NCBI GenBank assembly: GCA_026315105.1
Contig: CM048744.1
Span: 360,097,168 to 360,161,167, forward strand
DNA length: 64,000 nucleotides
Direction: 5' to 3'
From: Locusta migratoria
Lineage: Eukaryota; Arthropoda; Insecta; Orthoptera; Acrididae
Below are positions 10,951-21,491 of this stretch, in pieces (within the stretch, counting starts at the first letter, position 1; each line of letters begins with the position of its first letter). Position numbers and translations under genes: made by a program. The notes below the pieces were generated by a model. The model was not told where the DNA came from. It ran no database searches and saw only the letters and a program-made list of their open reading frames with translations.

Positions 10951-13900
10951 CCACTCCCATGAACCACAGACATTGCCGAGGTGGGGTGGCTTGCGTGCCT
11001 CAACGATACAGATAGCCGTACCGTAGGTGCAACCACAGCGGAGGGGTATCTGTGGAGAGGCCAGACAAACGTGTGGTTCCTGAAGAGGGGCAGCAGCCTT
11101 TTCAGTAGTTACAGGGGCGACAGTCTGGATGATTGACTGAGCTGGCCTTGTAACATCAGCTAATGTGGCTTTGCCACACAGCTACTGCGAACGGCTGAAA
11201 GCAAGGGGAAACTACAGCCGTTACCTTTCCCGAGGACATGCAGCTCTACTGTATGAACATATGATGATGGCATCCTCTCGGGTAAAATATTCCGGAGGTA
11301 AAATAGTCCCCCATTCGGATCTCCGGGCGGGGACTACTCAGGAGGATGTGATCATCAGGAAAGACAATACTGGCATTCTACGGGTCGGAGCGTGGAATGT
11401 TAGATCCCTTAATAGAGTAGGAAAATTAGAAAATTTAAAAAGGGAAATGGATAGGTTGAAGTTAGATATAGTGGGGATTAGTGAAGTTCGGTGGCAGGAT
11501 GAACAGGATTTCTGGTCAGGTGAGTACAGGATTATAAATACAAAATCAATTGGGGGTATCACAGGAGTAGGATTGATAATTAATAAGAAAATAGGAATGC
11601 GGGTAAACTACTATGGCCAGCACAGTGATCGCATTATCATTGTCAAGATAGTTACGAAGCCAACACCGACAACAGTAGTACAGGTTTATATGCCAACTAG
11701 CTCTGCCGATGATGAGGAAATCGAAGAAATATATGAGGAGCTAAAGGAAATTATTCAGACAATTAAGGGAGAGGAAAACTTAATTGTTATGGGAGACTGG
11801 AATTCGGTAGTGGGACAAGGAAGGGAAGGGAAGATAGTAGGCGAATATGGTCTGGGCAAAAGGAATGAAAGAGGAAGCCGCCTGGTAGAATTTTGCACGG
11901 AACATAATTTAGTTATAACAAACACCTGGTTCAAGAATCACAAAAGAAGGTTGTATACGTGGAAGAGACCAGGAGACACCGGGAGATACCAGATAGATTT
12001 TATAATGGTAAGACATAGATTTCGGAACCAGGTTTTACAGTGTAAGACGTACCCAGGGGCAGATATAGACTCCGACCATAACTTGTTGGTTATGAACTGT
12101 AGGCTGAAACTGAAGAAACTACAAAAAGGTAGGAAAACAAGGAGATGGGACCTGGATAAATTGAAGGAACCTGAGGTTCTTAAGAATTTCAGAGGGAGCT
12201 TTAGGCAACAATTGACAGAAACAAGGGAAAATAAAACAGTAGAGGAGGAATGGGTAAAATTGAGAGATGAAATAGTGAAAGTAGCAGAGGACAAAATAGG
12301 TAGGAAGGCAAGACCTACGAAAAATCCTTGGATATCACAGGAGATACTAAATTTAATCGATGAAAGGAGAAAATATAAAAATGCATTTAATGAAACAGGC
12401 AAAATGGAGTACAGACGACTAAGAAATGAGATTGACAGGAAGTGCAAAATGGCTAAGCAGGAGTGGCTAGAAGGCAGATGCAAGGATGTAGAGGAATGTA
12501 TAAATAGGGGAAAAATAGATGCAGCCTACAGGAAAATAAAAGAAACATTTGGAGATAAGAAAAACAGCTCTATGAATATCAAGGACACGGATGGAAAACC
12601 AGTTCTCAGCAAAGAAGGGAAAGCTGAAAGGTGGAAAGAGTATATAGAGGGGCTCTACAAAGGAAATGAACTTCGAGACAATATTGTAGGAAGGGAAGAG
12701 GATGTAGATGAAGATGAAATAGGAGATACTGTATTGAGAGAAGAATTTGACAGAGCCCTGAAAGACCTAAGTCGAAACAAGGCCCCTGGAGTAGATGATA
12801 TCCCGTCAGAGCTACTGAAGTCTCTGGGAGAACCAGCCATGACAAACCTGTTTCACCTGGTGTGTAAGATGTATGAGACAGGCGAAGTACCCTCAGACTT
12901 TAAGAAAAATGTTATAATCCCCATTCCAAAGAAAGCAGGCGCAGACAGGTGTGAAAACTACAGAACCATCAGTTTAATAAGTCATGGTTGCAAAATATTA
13001 ACACGAATTATATACAGAAGGATGGAAAAGCTGGTAGAAGCCGACCTCGGGGAAGATCAGTTTGGGTTCAGGAGAAATGTAGGAACTCGGGAGGCAATAC
13101 TCACTTTACGGCTTATCCTAGAAGATAGATTAAGAAAAGGCAAACCTACATTTCTAGCTTTTGTAGATTTGGAGAAGGCTTTTGACAATGTTGATTGGAA
13201 TAAACTCTTTCAAGTTCTGAAGCAAGCAGGAGTAAAATATAGGGAGCGCAAGGTTATTTACAACTTGTACAAAAACCAGACAGCGGTTGTCAGAGTTGAA
13301 GGGCATGAAAGGGATGCAGTGGTTGGGAAGGGAGTGAGACAGGGTTGTAGCCTTTCTCCAATGTTATTCAATTTGTACATTGAACAAGCTATAAAGGAAA
13401 GCAAGGTGAAATTTGGTGAAGGAATAAAAGTTCAGGGGGAACAATTAAAAACATTGCGTTTTGCTGACGACATAGTAGTCCTGTCAGATACAGCAAAGGA
13501 CCTGGAAGAGCAATTGAACGGAATGGACAGTGTGCTGGAAGGTGCATATAAGATGAAGATTAACAAGAGCAAAACTAGGGTAATGGAGTGCAGTGTAAGA
13601 AAATCAGGTGATGCTGAAGGAATTAGATTAGGTAACGAAGCAATAAAGGAGGTAGATGAGTTTTGTTACTTGGGCAGTAAAATAACAAATGATGGTCGCA
13701 GTACAGATGATATAAAATGCAGAATGGCAATAGGTAGAAAAGCGTTCTTGAAAAAAAGGAATTTGTTAACATCGAATATTGATTTAAGCCTAAGGAAGGC
13801 CTTTCTGAGGGCATTTGTATGGAGTGTTGCCTTGTATGGGAGTGAGACATGGACGATAAACAGTGCGGACAGGAAGAGGATAGAGGCTTCTGAAATATGG

Positions 13901-14244
13901 TGCTACAGAAGAATGCTGAAGATTAGGTGGGTGGATCGCGTAACTAACGAGGAGGTACTGAACAGAATTGGGGAGAAAAGAAATTTCTGGCATACCTTGA
14001 CTAAAAGAAGGGATAGATTGGTGGGACACATTCTTAGACATCAAGGAATTGTGAATTTAGCATTAGAGGGAAGTGTGTGGGGTAAAAATCGCAGAGCAAG
14101 ACCAAGAGATGGATACAGTAAGCAGATTCAGACAGATGTAGGTTGCCGTTCTTATGTGGAGATGAAGAGGCTTGCTCAGGATAGGGTATTGTGGAGAGCT
14201 GCATCAAACCGGACTGAAGGACTGAAGACCACAACAACAACAAC
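10951..14244 (+). mobile_element. Complete RTE-like LINE, copy 1
   Basis: Full-length-looking non-LTR retrotransposon of 3294 bp. It has a 5' UTR beginning near CCACTCCCATGAACCACAG, one long ORF, and an (ACA)n 3' tail. A perfect 10-bp target duplication ATATATTTAA lies at 10941-10950 and 14245-14254. It is inserted in the LTR retrotransposon in the opposite orientation. The second copy at 31205-34924 starts and ends at the same points, confirming the boundaries. The single EN-RT ORF and short-repeat tail fit the RTE clade; clade assignment is by eye. Confidence 0.93.
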
Positions 14245-14254
14245 ATATATTTAA
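11165..14254 (+). CDS. Endonuclease-reverse transcriptase of RTE-like LINE (intact)
   Basis: 1029 codons without interruption. An APE-like endonuclease occupies about residues 73-310, with GAWNVRSL (75-82), SEVRW (106-110), MGDWNS (from 209) and the catalytic SDH (303-305). The RT follows, with palm motif A FVDLEKAFD (666-674), motif B RQGCSLSPMLFN, and motif C FADD (766-769). Then come the YLGSKIT thumb block and a C-terminal ALYGSETWT / RRDRLVGHILRH region. The ORF runs through the (ACA)n tail as poly-Thr and stops at the TAA inside the 3' target duplication. The sister copy stops earlier at a TGA, so this is a stop-loss. The true start may lie downstream of the first ATG. Potentially active. 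Confidence 0.93.
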   Translation: MALPHSYCERLKARGNYSRYLSRGHAALLYEHMMMASSRVKYSGGKIVPHSDLRAGTTQEDVIIRKDNTGILRVGAWNVRSLNRVGKLENLKREMDRLKLDIVGISEVRWQDEQDFWSGEYRIINTKSIGGITGVGLIINKKIGMRVNYYGQHSDRIIIVKIVTKPTPTTVVQVYMPTSSADDEEIEEIYEELKEIIQTIKGEENLIVMGDWNSVVGQGREGKIVGEYGLGKRNERGSRLVEFCTEHNLVITNTWFKNHKRRLYTWKRPGDTGRYQIDFIMVRHRFRNQVLQCKTYPGADIDSDHNLLVMNCRLKLKKLQKGRKTRRWDLDKLKEPEVLKNFRGSFRQQLTETRENKTVEEEWVKLRDEIVKVAEDKIGRKARPTKNPWISQEILNLIDERRKYKNAFNETGKMEYRRLRNEIDRKCKMAKQEWLEGRCKDVEECINRGKIDAAYRKIKETFGDKKNSSMNIKDTDGKPVLSKEGKAERWKEYIEGLYKGNELRDNIVGREEDVDEDEIGDTVLREEFDRALKDLSRNKAPGVDDIPSELLKSLGEPAMTNLFHLVCKMYETGEVPSDFKKNVIIPIPKKAGADRCENYRTISLISHGCKILTRIIYRRMEKLVEADLGEDQFGFRRNVGTREAILTLRLILEDRLRKGKPTFLAFVDLEKAFDNVDWNKLFQVLKQAGVKYRERKVIYNLYKNQTAVVRVEGHERDAVVGKGVRQGCSLSPMLFNLYIEQAIKESKVKFGEGIKVQGEQLKTLRFADDIVVLSDTAKDLEEQLNGMDSVLEGAYKMKINKSKTRVMECSVRKSGDAEGIRLGNEAIKEVDEFCYLGSKITNDGRSTDDIKCRMAIGRKAFLKKRNLLTSNIDLSLRKAFLRAFVWSVALYGSETWTINSADRKRIEASEIWCYRRMLKIRWVDRVTNEEVLNRIGEKRNFWHTLTKRRDRLVGHILRHQGIVNLALEGSVWGKNRRARPRDGYSKQIQTDVGCRSYVEMKRLAQDRVLWRAASNRTEGLKTTTTTTYI

Positions 14255-14661
14255 ATTTACTAAGTCACTAGAAAGACATTCAACAATACAATAGTCCATG
14301 AACAGAGTGCGTCCATCTTGATATGCGCGGCAGAAGCCATGTCTGACAACCTTTGCATGAGAAGGTAAATTGCTATAAATAAATTTTTTCAGAGTATTAA
14401 AACTTTAATTAGTCATGAACAACTGATATTTCCTGCAGAAAGTTGTCACACACAACCACTGAAATATTCGTAACTGGTGTTCCTTACCTTATCTTTACTG
14501 CATTGATGAAGTCCTTTTTCCGGGAAATGGTTGTTCTTTTTTTCAAAATTCGGTTGAGTCTTATGATTAGTTTTCATATATCTCGTTCAGTTGTAGAGCA
14601 TGAAACAAGAACAAATGTCCAAAGTAGATCTCAGCTTTTATTTTTTTTACTTTCAATCGAG
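14255..14661 (-). other. 5' internal part of LTR element, no clear ORF
   Basis: Between the nested LINE and the primer-binding site. Expected to hold leader and Gag N-terminus; no conserved motif seen. Confidence 0.5.
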
Positions 14662-14679
14662 GCCTACAAGATGGTGCCA
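14662..14679 (-). other. Candidate tRNA primer-binding site
   Basis: On the minus strand, two T bases after the 5' LTR the sequence reads TGGCACCATCTTGTAGG. TGG matches the CCA end of a tRNA and the position is as expected for Ty3/gypsy. The tRNA species was not determined. Confidence 0.5.
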
Positions 14680-14681
14680 AA

Positions 14682-15767
14682 TGGAAACATTTCTCCATTT
14701 TTTTTTCTTATTTTAATTTAAATTTTTAAGTCAGTTTAAATTTATGCAAGTTACTGTGAGCACGAAATAGAATAACTGTAAAGAGTGGTTGGGAGAAATA
14801 TTTCAATACTGGTTACGTAGCAAAACCACCTATCTATTGAAATGAATATACTATGCTGTACTTTTAGAGAAATTAATGAGCTAAGCACCAAGAAAGTAGT
14901 TAAAAATCCTTTTCTAACCTGGCTGATACTGATAAGCAACGTGAACCTAACTGTCGGAGACATTATCACTATTGCTGATTTTGTAACTAAGTTTGCGGCT
15001 AGTTGATCTGTTACTAATCGAAAATGGTAAGTCGCTCGTAATCTCAGGGTCGCAGTTAGAATAATTATTTAATAAAAGAACGTGATAAAAATGATCTACA
15101 CATCTACACATGTAGGTCTACACATCTCCAACAATTAGATTCGTTAATCAGTTAATTCATTATTCTTTTGTCCTGAAAAATAAGTTGCAGCACAGTTAAA
15201 TGAAAAATGTGAAAGGAAAAAATAAGGTTCCAATCTCACTACAAATAAGTACTCGGACAAATTTCGGTAAACTCACGAAACAATTATTATTGAAATAAAT
15301 GAAGCAAGTCTACTTATACATCACATTCAAAGTTCAGTTACCTTTGTGAAATCTGATTAAATTCATACAGTCGAGATCAGGTCATAAATTCAGTACATCA
15401 TTTCAATTACAACTTTCTCATTGAGATATATCGTACAGACATTTTCACAATTCATCAGGTCATACAAGCGTAATATGGAAGAGAAGTTTACTAGGCGAGA
15501 GCATAATGCAGAAGAGAAAAATGGCGTCACTACTCCTTTCTTTTAAAATGAAACAATAGTTAACTCTAAGTATTATTCTAATTGCTCTTTGTTCAGAGTT
15601 AGTCTTTGACTTAAGTTTTTCAAAGAATATATTGCGTCTTTAAGAATTTAGTGACACATTGAAAATGATACAAAATTACAAGAAAAAATATACAAATATA
15701 AGCATAATTAATTTAAATATGGGCAAATAAATATTGTTTTGTATGTGGAGGCGCATGTAATACTACA
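14682..15767 (-). repeat. LTR (5' LTR on the minus strand)
   Basis: 1086 bp, nearly identical to 5965-7056 over its whole length. Ends at ACTACA, followed by the AACT target duplication. Inner edge abuts the candidate primer-binding site. Confidence 0.92.
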
Positions 15768-15846
15768 AACTACAAGCCCAAAACGTGCCCAAGAGTCAAG
15801 ATCTTTGTACAGGAGGAAGAGGATGCATTCTGACCATGTAGAAGCT
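15768..15846 (+). pseudogene. Transposase-like coding relic, 3' part
   Basis: Continuation of 5470-5964 after removing the LTR element and one AACT. The open frame from the upstream KRRVRNAEL carries on into QAQNVPKSQD and ends at TAG near 15840. This shows the LTR element landed in an existing coding sequence. Confidence 0.5.
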
Positions 15847-15859
15847 GATGAAGATTATA

Positions 15860-16056
15860 AAAAATGTTCAAATGTCTGTAAATCTATCGGACCAAACTGC
15901 GTGGTCATCAGTCCGTAGCTTACAAACTACTTAAACCTAGGTAAACTAACCTACGGACAAACACACCCATGCCCCAGGGAGGACTCGAACCTCCACTGGG
16001 AGCAAACGCGCGCTCGCAGCGAGGCGCTTTAGACCGCTCGGCTACTCCACCGCGGC
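15860..16056 (-). mobile_element. tRNA-derived SINE, family B
   Basis: Minus-strand copy with head GCCGCGGTGGAGTAGCCGAG, B box GGTTCGAGTCC and an ACATTTGAACATTTT tail. Target duplication GATGAAGATTATA (15847-15859) and GATGATGATTATA (16057-16069), one mismatch. Shares its 3' half with family A. Confidence 0.9.
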
Positions 16057-16069
16057 GATGATGATTATA

Positions 16070-16583
16070 GAGCAGGTGCATTTTAGCTGTTGATTCTATT
16101 TAAAAGTGCGTTTTATTTTAAAATAATTTTCAATTGCAATTTCTGAAAAATAAATTTTTCTAAAATGACCCGTTTTCTCAGCAACTGTAGAAGATAGACT
16201 CATAATTTTTTTACAGTTAATTTGTAATACCCTTTTTGTACTACGCCTCTAGAATATTGAGATGAATTGCACATTTCCAGCAAATGTACAAAAATGAATA
16301 GAAAATTGTAAATAAAAAATGTACAATAGAGAAAAATTTGTCTTAACTTATGTAATACATATTTCGATCAAAGTAGAGAAGTAAGTACTCAAAGCATATA
16401 TAAGTGACACACAAAAGTTCCATAATATTGCTTGAAGTTGTTCTTGAGAAAATGGGTCATGGAGGTAGCAAACATTAGTGGGATAGGCCATTCATACTCC
16501 CCATAAATTCATCCTCTTTTAAACAAATAGGGGTAAAAAGAAAATGTAGAAAAATACAATACAATTAAAAGAAGGACCCTTCA
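16070..16583. other. Unassigned AT-rich sequence
   Basis: No gene or element end recognised. May be the flank of the transposase-like relic. Confidence 0.4.
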
Positions 16584-16761
16584 GGTCCGCAGCGGAGTGG
16601 TCGATCGCATTGAGGCGCTGTGTTCCGATGCGCGAGGCCGTTCGAATTCTCCGTCGGGCATGGATGTTTGTGATGTTTTTAATATATGTTAGTTCATAAG
16701 TAGTTTGTAAGTTTAGGGACTGATGAACCCGCAGTTAAGTCCCATAAAAGCTTAAACATCT
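16584..16761 (+). mobile_element. Diverged SINE related to families A/B
   Basis: Plus strand: degenerate head GGTCCGCAGCGGAGTGG, B-box remnant GTTCGAATTC, then the conserved TTCATAAGTAGTTTGTAAG and AGGGACTGATGA body and an AAACATCTG tail. Confidence 0.75.
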
Positions 16762-17190
16762 GTGCATTTTTGAGCCCTTCAAGCATTAACAGAAGAATAT
16801 CTAAGCCCTCTTTGTAATAAAATTAATGACTCCGTCGGATCAGCACGTCTTCACAAGACTGGCGATCACTTTTGTTTAGCAGCATGAGGGAAAAAAAAAA
16901 GACGCGCGGCGGCTATAATCAGTGTATCATCCACACACGTCTTCTCCGAATTATTTGTGGGTTAGCGTTGTAATGATCAGTCTTATAATAGGGGACGTAA
17001 ATCAACTGCTCCTTGCTGATCCAGCTGCGAGAGGGGTCGCGGAATGCACTCTGTTCGAAAAGTATTACTGGTATTTCGGATAATTGACAAGTGCGCAGTG
17101 TCGTTCATTGATGTATTGTCAGAAATCGAGAACTGATTTATCACCATTTCCAAACAGGTAGTGGACAGCAAATCCACTAATCCATGTCAC
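16762..17190. other. Unassigned sequence
   Basis: No supported gene; a short A run at 16890 and GCGCGGCGG patch. No element ends seen. Confidence 0.4.
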
Positions 17191-18880
17191 TGTGTCTCCG
17201 CTTGCGGGAAATAGTCCTTAATGGGGGAGAGGAGCATTTATGCAGTGATATTGTCAGGGGTTGTGCGTGTAAAGAAGCTCAACATTTGTCGGACCAAAAG
17301 ACAAACGTTGTCTGCCTCGCCGCAGACAAGGCGATGACCGTCGTCATCTTGCACTCCACATGTGGTACATAACAGCGATGCTGTTAGGTGGATTCTGTGG
17401 AGGCGCGTCTGGCAGATCTGCTTCCCATTGACCGTGAGATACCAGCTGGACTGGACATTGATGTAAGCGCAGGATCATGAACCACTCGCCACACTGATGT
17501 CCAGCGAACATGCGGATGTTTGTGTACAATCGCATTCGGCGGAAGTCTCGATTGCATCGCGGAGTACACCAGACTAGCCTTCGCGCGTGGAAGGGTAAGC
17601 CAATCCGAAGATAACTGTATTCGAGGGAGAGGGCGCTGGGACGTCGGTCAGCTGTACTGGTGGTATTAGCGAGCTTGGGACAAGGGTCCTTATCAACAGG
17701 CTGGAAAGGCAAGTCGGAGTACGTCGCCACATCTTGATATGCGTGCTTACAAAGTGGGCCGTCGCTCGGTGTAGTACATGTCACAGATTAAGACCTCCTT
17801 TGCTGTTTGGGAGAGTAAGAGACTCATAGCTGACTTTGAATATTATACCTTGACTCACAAATCAGCCCAATGCCGCCAACATGCGCCTTGTCATCGTCGA
17901 CGGTATGTAGAACGGATACACGATGCTACATGAACATTAGCGTACTGGGTGCTTTGCAACGTTTTCAGGGCTCTAAGACGATGATCTAGAAATTCCACCC
18001 GGATCTGGCGTAAAAGACGCATAGATCGCCGAAAGTCGGCTGTGAAATCAATGCCCAAACATCGTGTCGTGGACCAGCAGGGAAGCGAATTGTATTTCAG
18101 GCTGTCCGTCTCCTATGGGCAGTGCGCGTGATTTACGAATGTTAAGGACGCCACCTGGCGCAGCGCCGTAGGACTCCATCCACGCCAGTGCGTCTTGGAC
18201 GTCGGTGTTGTTTCTTAAGAGGAGGTCAGCCGCATAGGCCGCGCAACAGACGGTGTGGCAATTGAAGGTCATCCCCGTGAGGCGTTGGTGGAGGCCACAT
18301 AGGAGCGGTTCCATGGCGATAGCGTACAGGATTGTTGACAGAGGTTATCCTCGCCGTATTGACTGTTGTACCGTGATTGGACGTGTTAGTCGGCCGTTAT
18401 ACAGAATCCTCCATGTCGCACCTCGAAGCAGGCGCATTGTTACCTCCAAGATGTTGTCTGGGAATCTCATATTCCGCATCATCGCTACCAGATAGTGTGA
18501 TCGACCTTGTCGAAGGCCTCTCTCACTGTGTCCGCGCGAGTGCGATCACGTCTCGTTATCGACTTAACGCAATCCATATATTGCAGTCGCCTCTTAAAGA
18601 CACTTGATCGTGGGATATCACATAGCGGGTGACCTTCTGGAGACATGCTGCCAGAAGCCGAGGAAATATTTTCATGTCCCAATTCAGGAGTGATAGTGGA
18701 CGTAGTCTGCGAGATGTGTCCCACCGTTTGGCTTGTGGACAGGAACAAGCAGTCCTTCAAGGTAGTCACCAGGAATCTGTAGGCTACTGTTGATGTCATT
18801 AGTTCACAACATTACCCAGGCCGATGTCAGCAGTTGGCGATAGGTTTTGTAAAATGGGAGGCCATCAGGTCCTGATGACT
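17190..18880 (-). pseudogene. Non-LTR retrotransposon RT relic (minus strand)
   Basis: Minus-strand RT remnant. It starts near 18880 with a GPDGLPFYKTYRQLL block, followed by IPGDYLEGLLVPVHKPNGG. Motif A region FDKVDHTIW is near 18490. The catalytic-loop block YAADLLLRNNTDVQDALAWM has A for the first D of YADD and is followed by LNIRKSRALPIGDG (18314-18048). C-terminal sequence continues to about 17340 (ORF 17784-17344). Multiple stops and frame changes. It is probably the same family as the fragments at 21492-21985 and 22913-24470. Clade not assigned. Confidence 0.7.
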
Positions 18881-18884
18881 TGCG

Positions 18885-19038
18885 TGAGCCCCTACGTTCC
18901 GATGCACGAGGCCGTTCCCCGTTGGGGGTTCGAATCCGCCTCTCGGGCATGTATGTTTGTCGTCTTTAGTGTAAGGTAGTTCATAAGTAGTTTGTAAGTT
19001 TAGGGACTGATGACCCCGCAGTTAAGTCCCATAAGCTG
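18885..19038 (+). mobile_element. SINE fragment, related to family A
   Basis: Plus strand: B box GGTTCGAATCC, then GGGCATGTATGTTTGT and the TTTGTAAGTTTAGGGACTGA body. Head degraded, tail missing after CCCATAAGCTG. It abuts the 5' edge of the RT relic. Confidence 0.8.
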
Positions 19039-19239
19039 AAAGGTGGTGGTCGTTCTTGTCTTTCAATTTTCTTATTTCTCGCTTCATGTGTCTCTTTATT
19101 ATTTTAATTGCTTAATTTTGATTTTCGTTGCATGAAATTAATTTAGTTTTACATGTTTCCTGACTTCTATATTCTGCTATGGGCTGGGAGAATTGCATTA
19201 GGATTCAGGTGTATTGGTTTATTTAGTTATTCTTTTTGA

Positions 19240-20560
19240 TGTAGTGCTTCTGGTTTCAAATTCTTACCTTACTGTCGAGTCGCCGTTGTGGAGCAGTGTG
19301 GGTCAGGGCTCTTGGGCGGTCGACTAGATCATAGGAATCCAGTGTGGTGCCAGCTCCTTTCAGGGTTTCGGAGAAATCTGGCCACCCCAGGGATCCCTGT
19401 ACTGCATTGGGGTGGGCCGGCCAGTTTCGCACGGCGACACAACTGACCGCCGGCACAGACAAATATATACAGACCGGAAAACTCCGTAAGGGCCCGGTCC
19501 TATGCTCAGGGGTGCGGGGAGGGAGGTTTTCCAGCAGTTCCGTAAGATGTCCCATGATGGCGCTGGGGTCAGAAGCAGCCCTTTAAACTGGCCAGAGCAA
19601 GCGGCAGGTAGCGGCTGCCCCCACCACCACCTCCCCTCAAACGCCAGCAAGCCGGACACAGCCGTGGCCTCGTGGCAGGTGGCACGAGCTCTCCCCTCAG
19701 CCTCCCTTCCACGCTACCCTCTGACGTGCGAGAGGCACCCGAAGCCAGGGAACGGCCTGACACCTGCTAGCATCTTATGGAACTACGAGGGGAGCGTAGG
19801 ACAGTGGTTTATGGGAGGCTGCTCCTCTGTATATGTTACTCTGTGCCGCCGGTTACCTGCGGTTTCCGGTGTGAGCTGGCACAATGCGTTAGCTGTTTGG
19901 AGCGACCGACGCCTGTCTGGCGCCACGGTGTCTCTTTGGCTGAGCGAGCAGGAGAGTAAAAAACGTTGATGGTTGCCGGACGCCCTGCTTTCTTTCCGTC
20001 TCTAAACTGTCAGTAACAGGTAGAATAGTTTATGATTTAATAAATGGCAGGATGCTTCAAGTTCGCGTCTCTGTCTGTACAGCAGGAAACTGTCGCCAAT
20101 AGTAGTAAAAATAGGCGCCAAGATGTCGACTAGAGATAATTCGCAAAGAATTTCCTCGTATTGCACGGGCGTACGTGAGAAAACTGTGTGTGTTGATAGG
20201 AGGTTAAAGAGCCCTTGGCGGCAAACTCCGCGATTGGCTGTCGTTGCTACTTTTTCTCATTTTTGTTGTATGCAACTCCCGGCCGTGCCTTCTGATTGGG
20301 AAGGCCATTAGCGGGTCGATGAGATTGGGTCTTTGACGAGTAAGGCGTGGCCGCGTGCTCGGGTGGATCTGGGCTATGTAGATGAGTTTTTTGGAGTGGT
20401 TGGGTGAACGGAGACTCGGTGAGGCTCCGTCGCCGAGAACAGTAGCCTCCGCTCTTGCACCCATCGTATCGTTGTCAAGTTGGACACCGCAGTTGCAGTT
20501 TGCATGTATCTGTGTTTTCAGAGTTTTGTTTCGCTGGGTGCGTCCACACTTCGGCAATTT
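19240..20560. other. GC-rich block of unknown nature
   Basis: Clearly GC- and CpG-richer than its surroundings. Inside it, 19418-19475 and 19828-19885 are imperfect inverted copies built around TCTGTGCCGSCGGT and CTGTATAT. An AATAAA is at 20039 and two ATTGG boxes near 20233 and 20296. ORFs on both strands overlap without motif support. It could be an LTR or LINE 5' region, or a CpG island with a first exon; I cannot decide. Confidence 0.35.
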
Positions 20561-20912
20561 GTTGTTGCTTTATTATAATAGAGTCCACAGCTGCTGTACC
20601 AGACTTCTGACATCGACGCCACTGCTGCACGACCGTCACCCAGTGTTTGGTACAGTATTTGCTTGCGCTGCTCCAGTCCTGGTTAGGATTCAGCTCTTCG
20701 TTTCTAATGGGATCATTTGCTGTAGCTACCTTCTTTCTTTTCTCGTGGAGTGGGATGAGATAACGAGGTCTATTTCTGTATTGACTTTCAATGATAGACT
20801 CCTAAACGATACAGCCAGTCATTTGAAGTAATTTTCAATTTTATTTGTATGAGTGTATATTTCATTTTTAGAGGTATTTAAAGAACTCTTTTTATTATTA
20901 TTATTATTTGCA

Positions 20913-21111
20913 GCCAGCTGCGGTGGCCGAGGGGACTGAGGCGCTTCAGTCACGGTCTGCACGGCCACTACAGTCAGGGGTTAGAATCCCCCCTCGGCCA
21001 TGGATATTTGTGCCTTCCTAGTTCCTAAGTAGTTCATAAGTAGTCTGTAAGTTTAGGGACTGATGACCCCGTAGTTAAGTCCCATAAGCTGTACAAACAT
21101 TTGAACATTTT
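20913..21111 (+). mobile_element. tRNA-derived SINE, family A
   Basis: Plus strand, full length: head with GCGGTGGCCGAGGGGACTGA, degenerate B box GGTTAGAATCC, tail AACATTTGAACATTTT. Perfect 12-bp target duplication TTATTATTTGCA (20901-20912, 21112-21123). Confidence 0.92.
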
Positions 21112-21287
21112 TTATTATTTGCAATCAGAGTGTAACACCTGGTCAGGTGGTACATATTTTGCCAATATATGTCATTTTTACCAATTTTGTGATAACCTTA
21201 TTTCTGTAACCCGAGTCACCATTTTGGAGGGAAAATAGTTTGTTTCTATTGGCAGTATGGGGATTCATGATAGAATTCATGATACAA

Positions 21288-21288
<1 letters not shown>

Positions 21289-21342
<54 letters not shown>
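21289..21342. repeat. (TTA)n microsatellite
   Basis: About 18 uninterrupted ATT/TTA units. It creates a spurious poly-Leu ORF. Confidence 0.97.
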
Positions 21343-21491
21343 TCTTGGCCTTCCTCTGGTACGCCACTCTGCAGTTAGGTCAGTAAAATATTTTCTAGGT
21401 TTTGTAAAACATAGTGGCGACCCATATTTATCAGATCTGTAAATATATAGTTTATTCTATCTCATATCATTTGCATATTTAATTAAATGGA

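Larger units (their letters stand above)
5965..15767 (-). mobile_element. LTR retrotransposon (Ty3/gypsy-like), minus strand, pol-deleted, with nested LINE
   Basis: Two long direct repeats of about 1.09 kb (5965-7056 and 14682-15767) bound an internal region coding on the minus strand. A perfect 4-bp target duplication AACT lies at 5961-5964 and 15768-15771. On the minus strand the LTRs start TGTAGT and end CA. Internal order on the minus strand is a primer-binding site, an Asn-rich Gag tail, a retropepsin, and a linker leading into RT. The RT, RNase H and integrase are not detectable, so the element is non-autonomous. A complete LINE (10951-14244) sits inside. The insertion target was itself a transposase-like ORF. 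Confidence 0.88.

Noticed and set aside
19502..19969. A 155-codon ORF in the GC-rich block
   Set aside because: Overlapping ORFs exist on both strands and none shows a motif; GC richness alone makes long ORFs likely.
20382..20831. A 149-codon ORF with hydrophobic stretches
   Set aside because: No recognisable domain, composition changes abruptly midway, no splice or start support.
21257..21442. Poly-Leu ORF
   Set aside because: It is a (TTA)n microsatellite.
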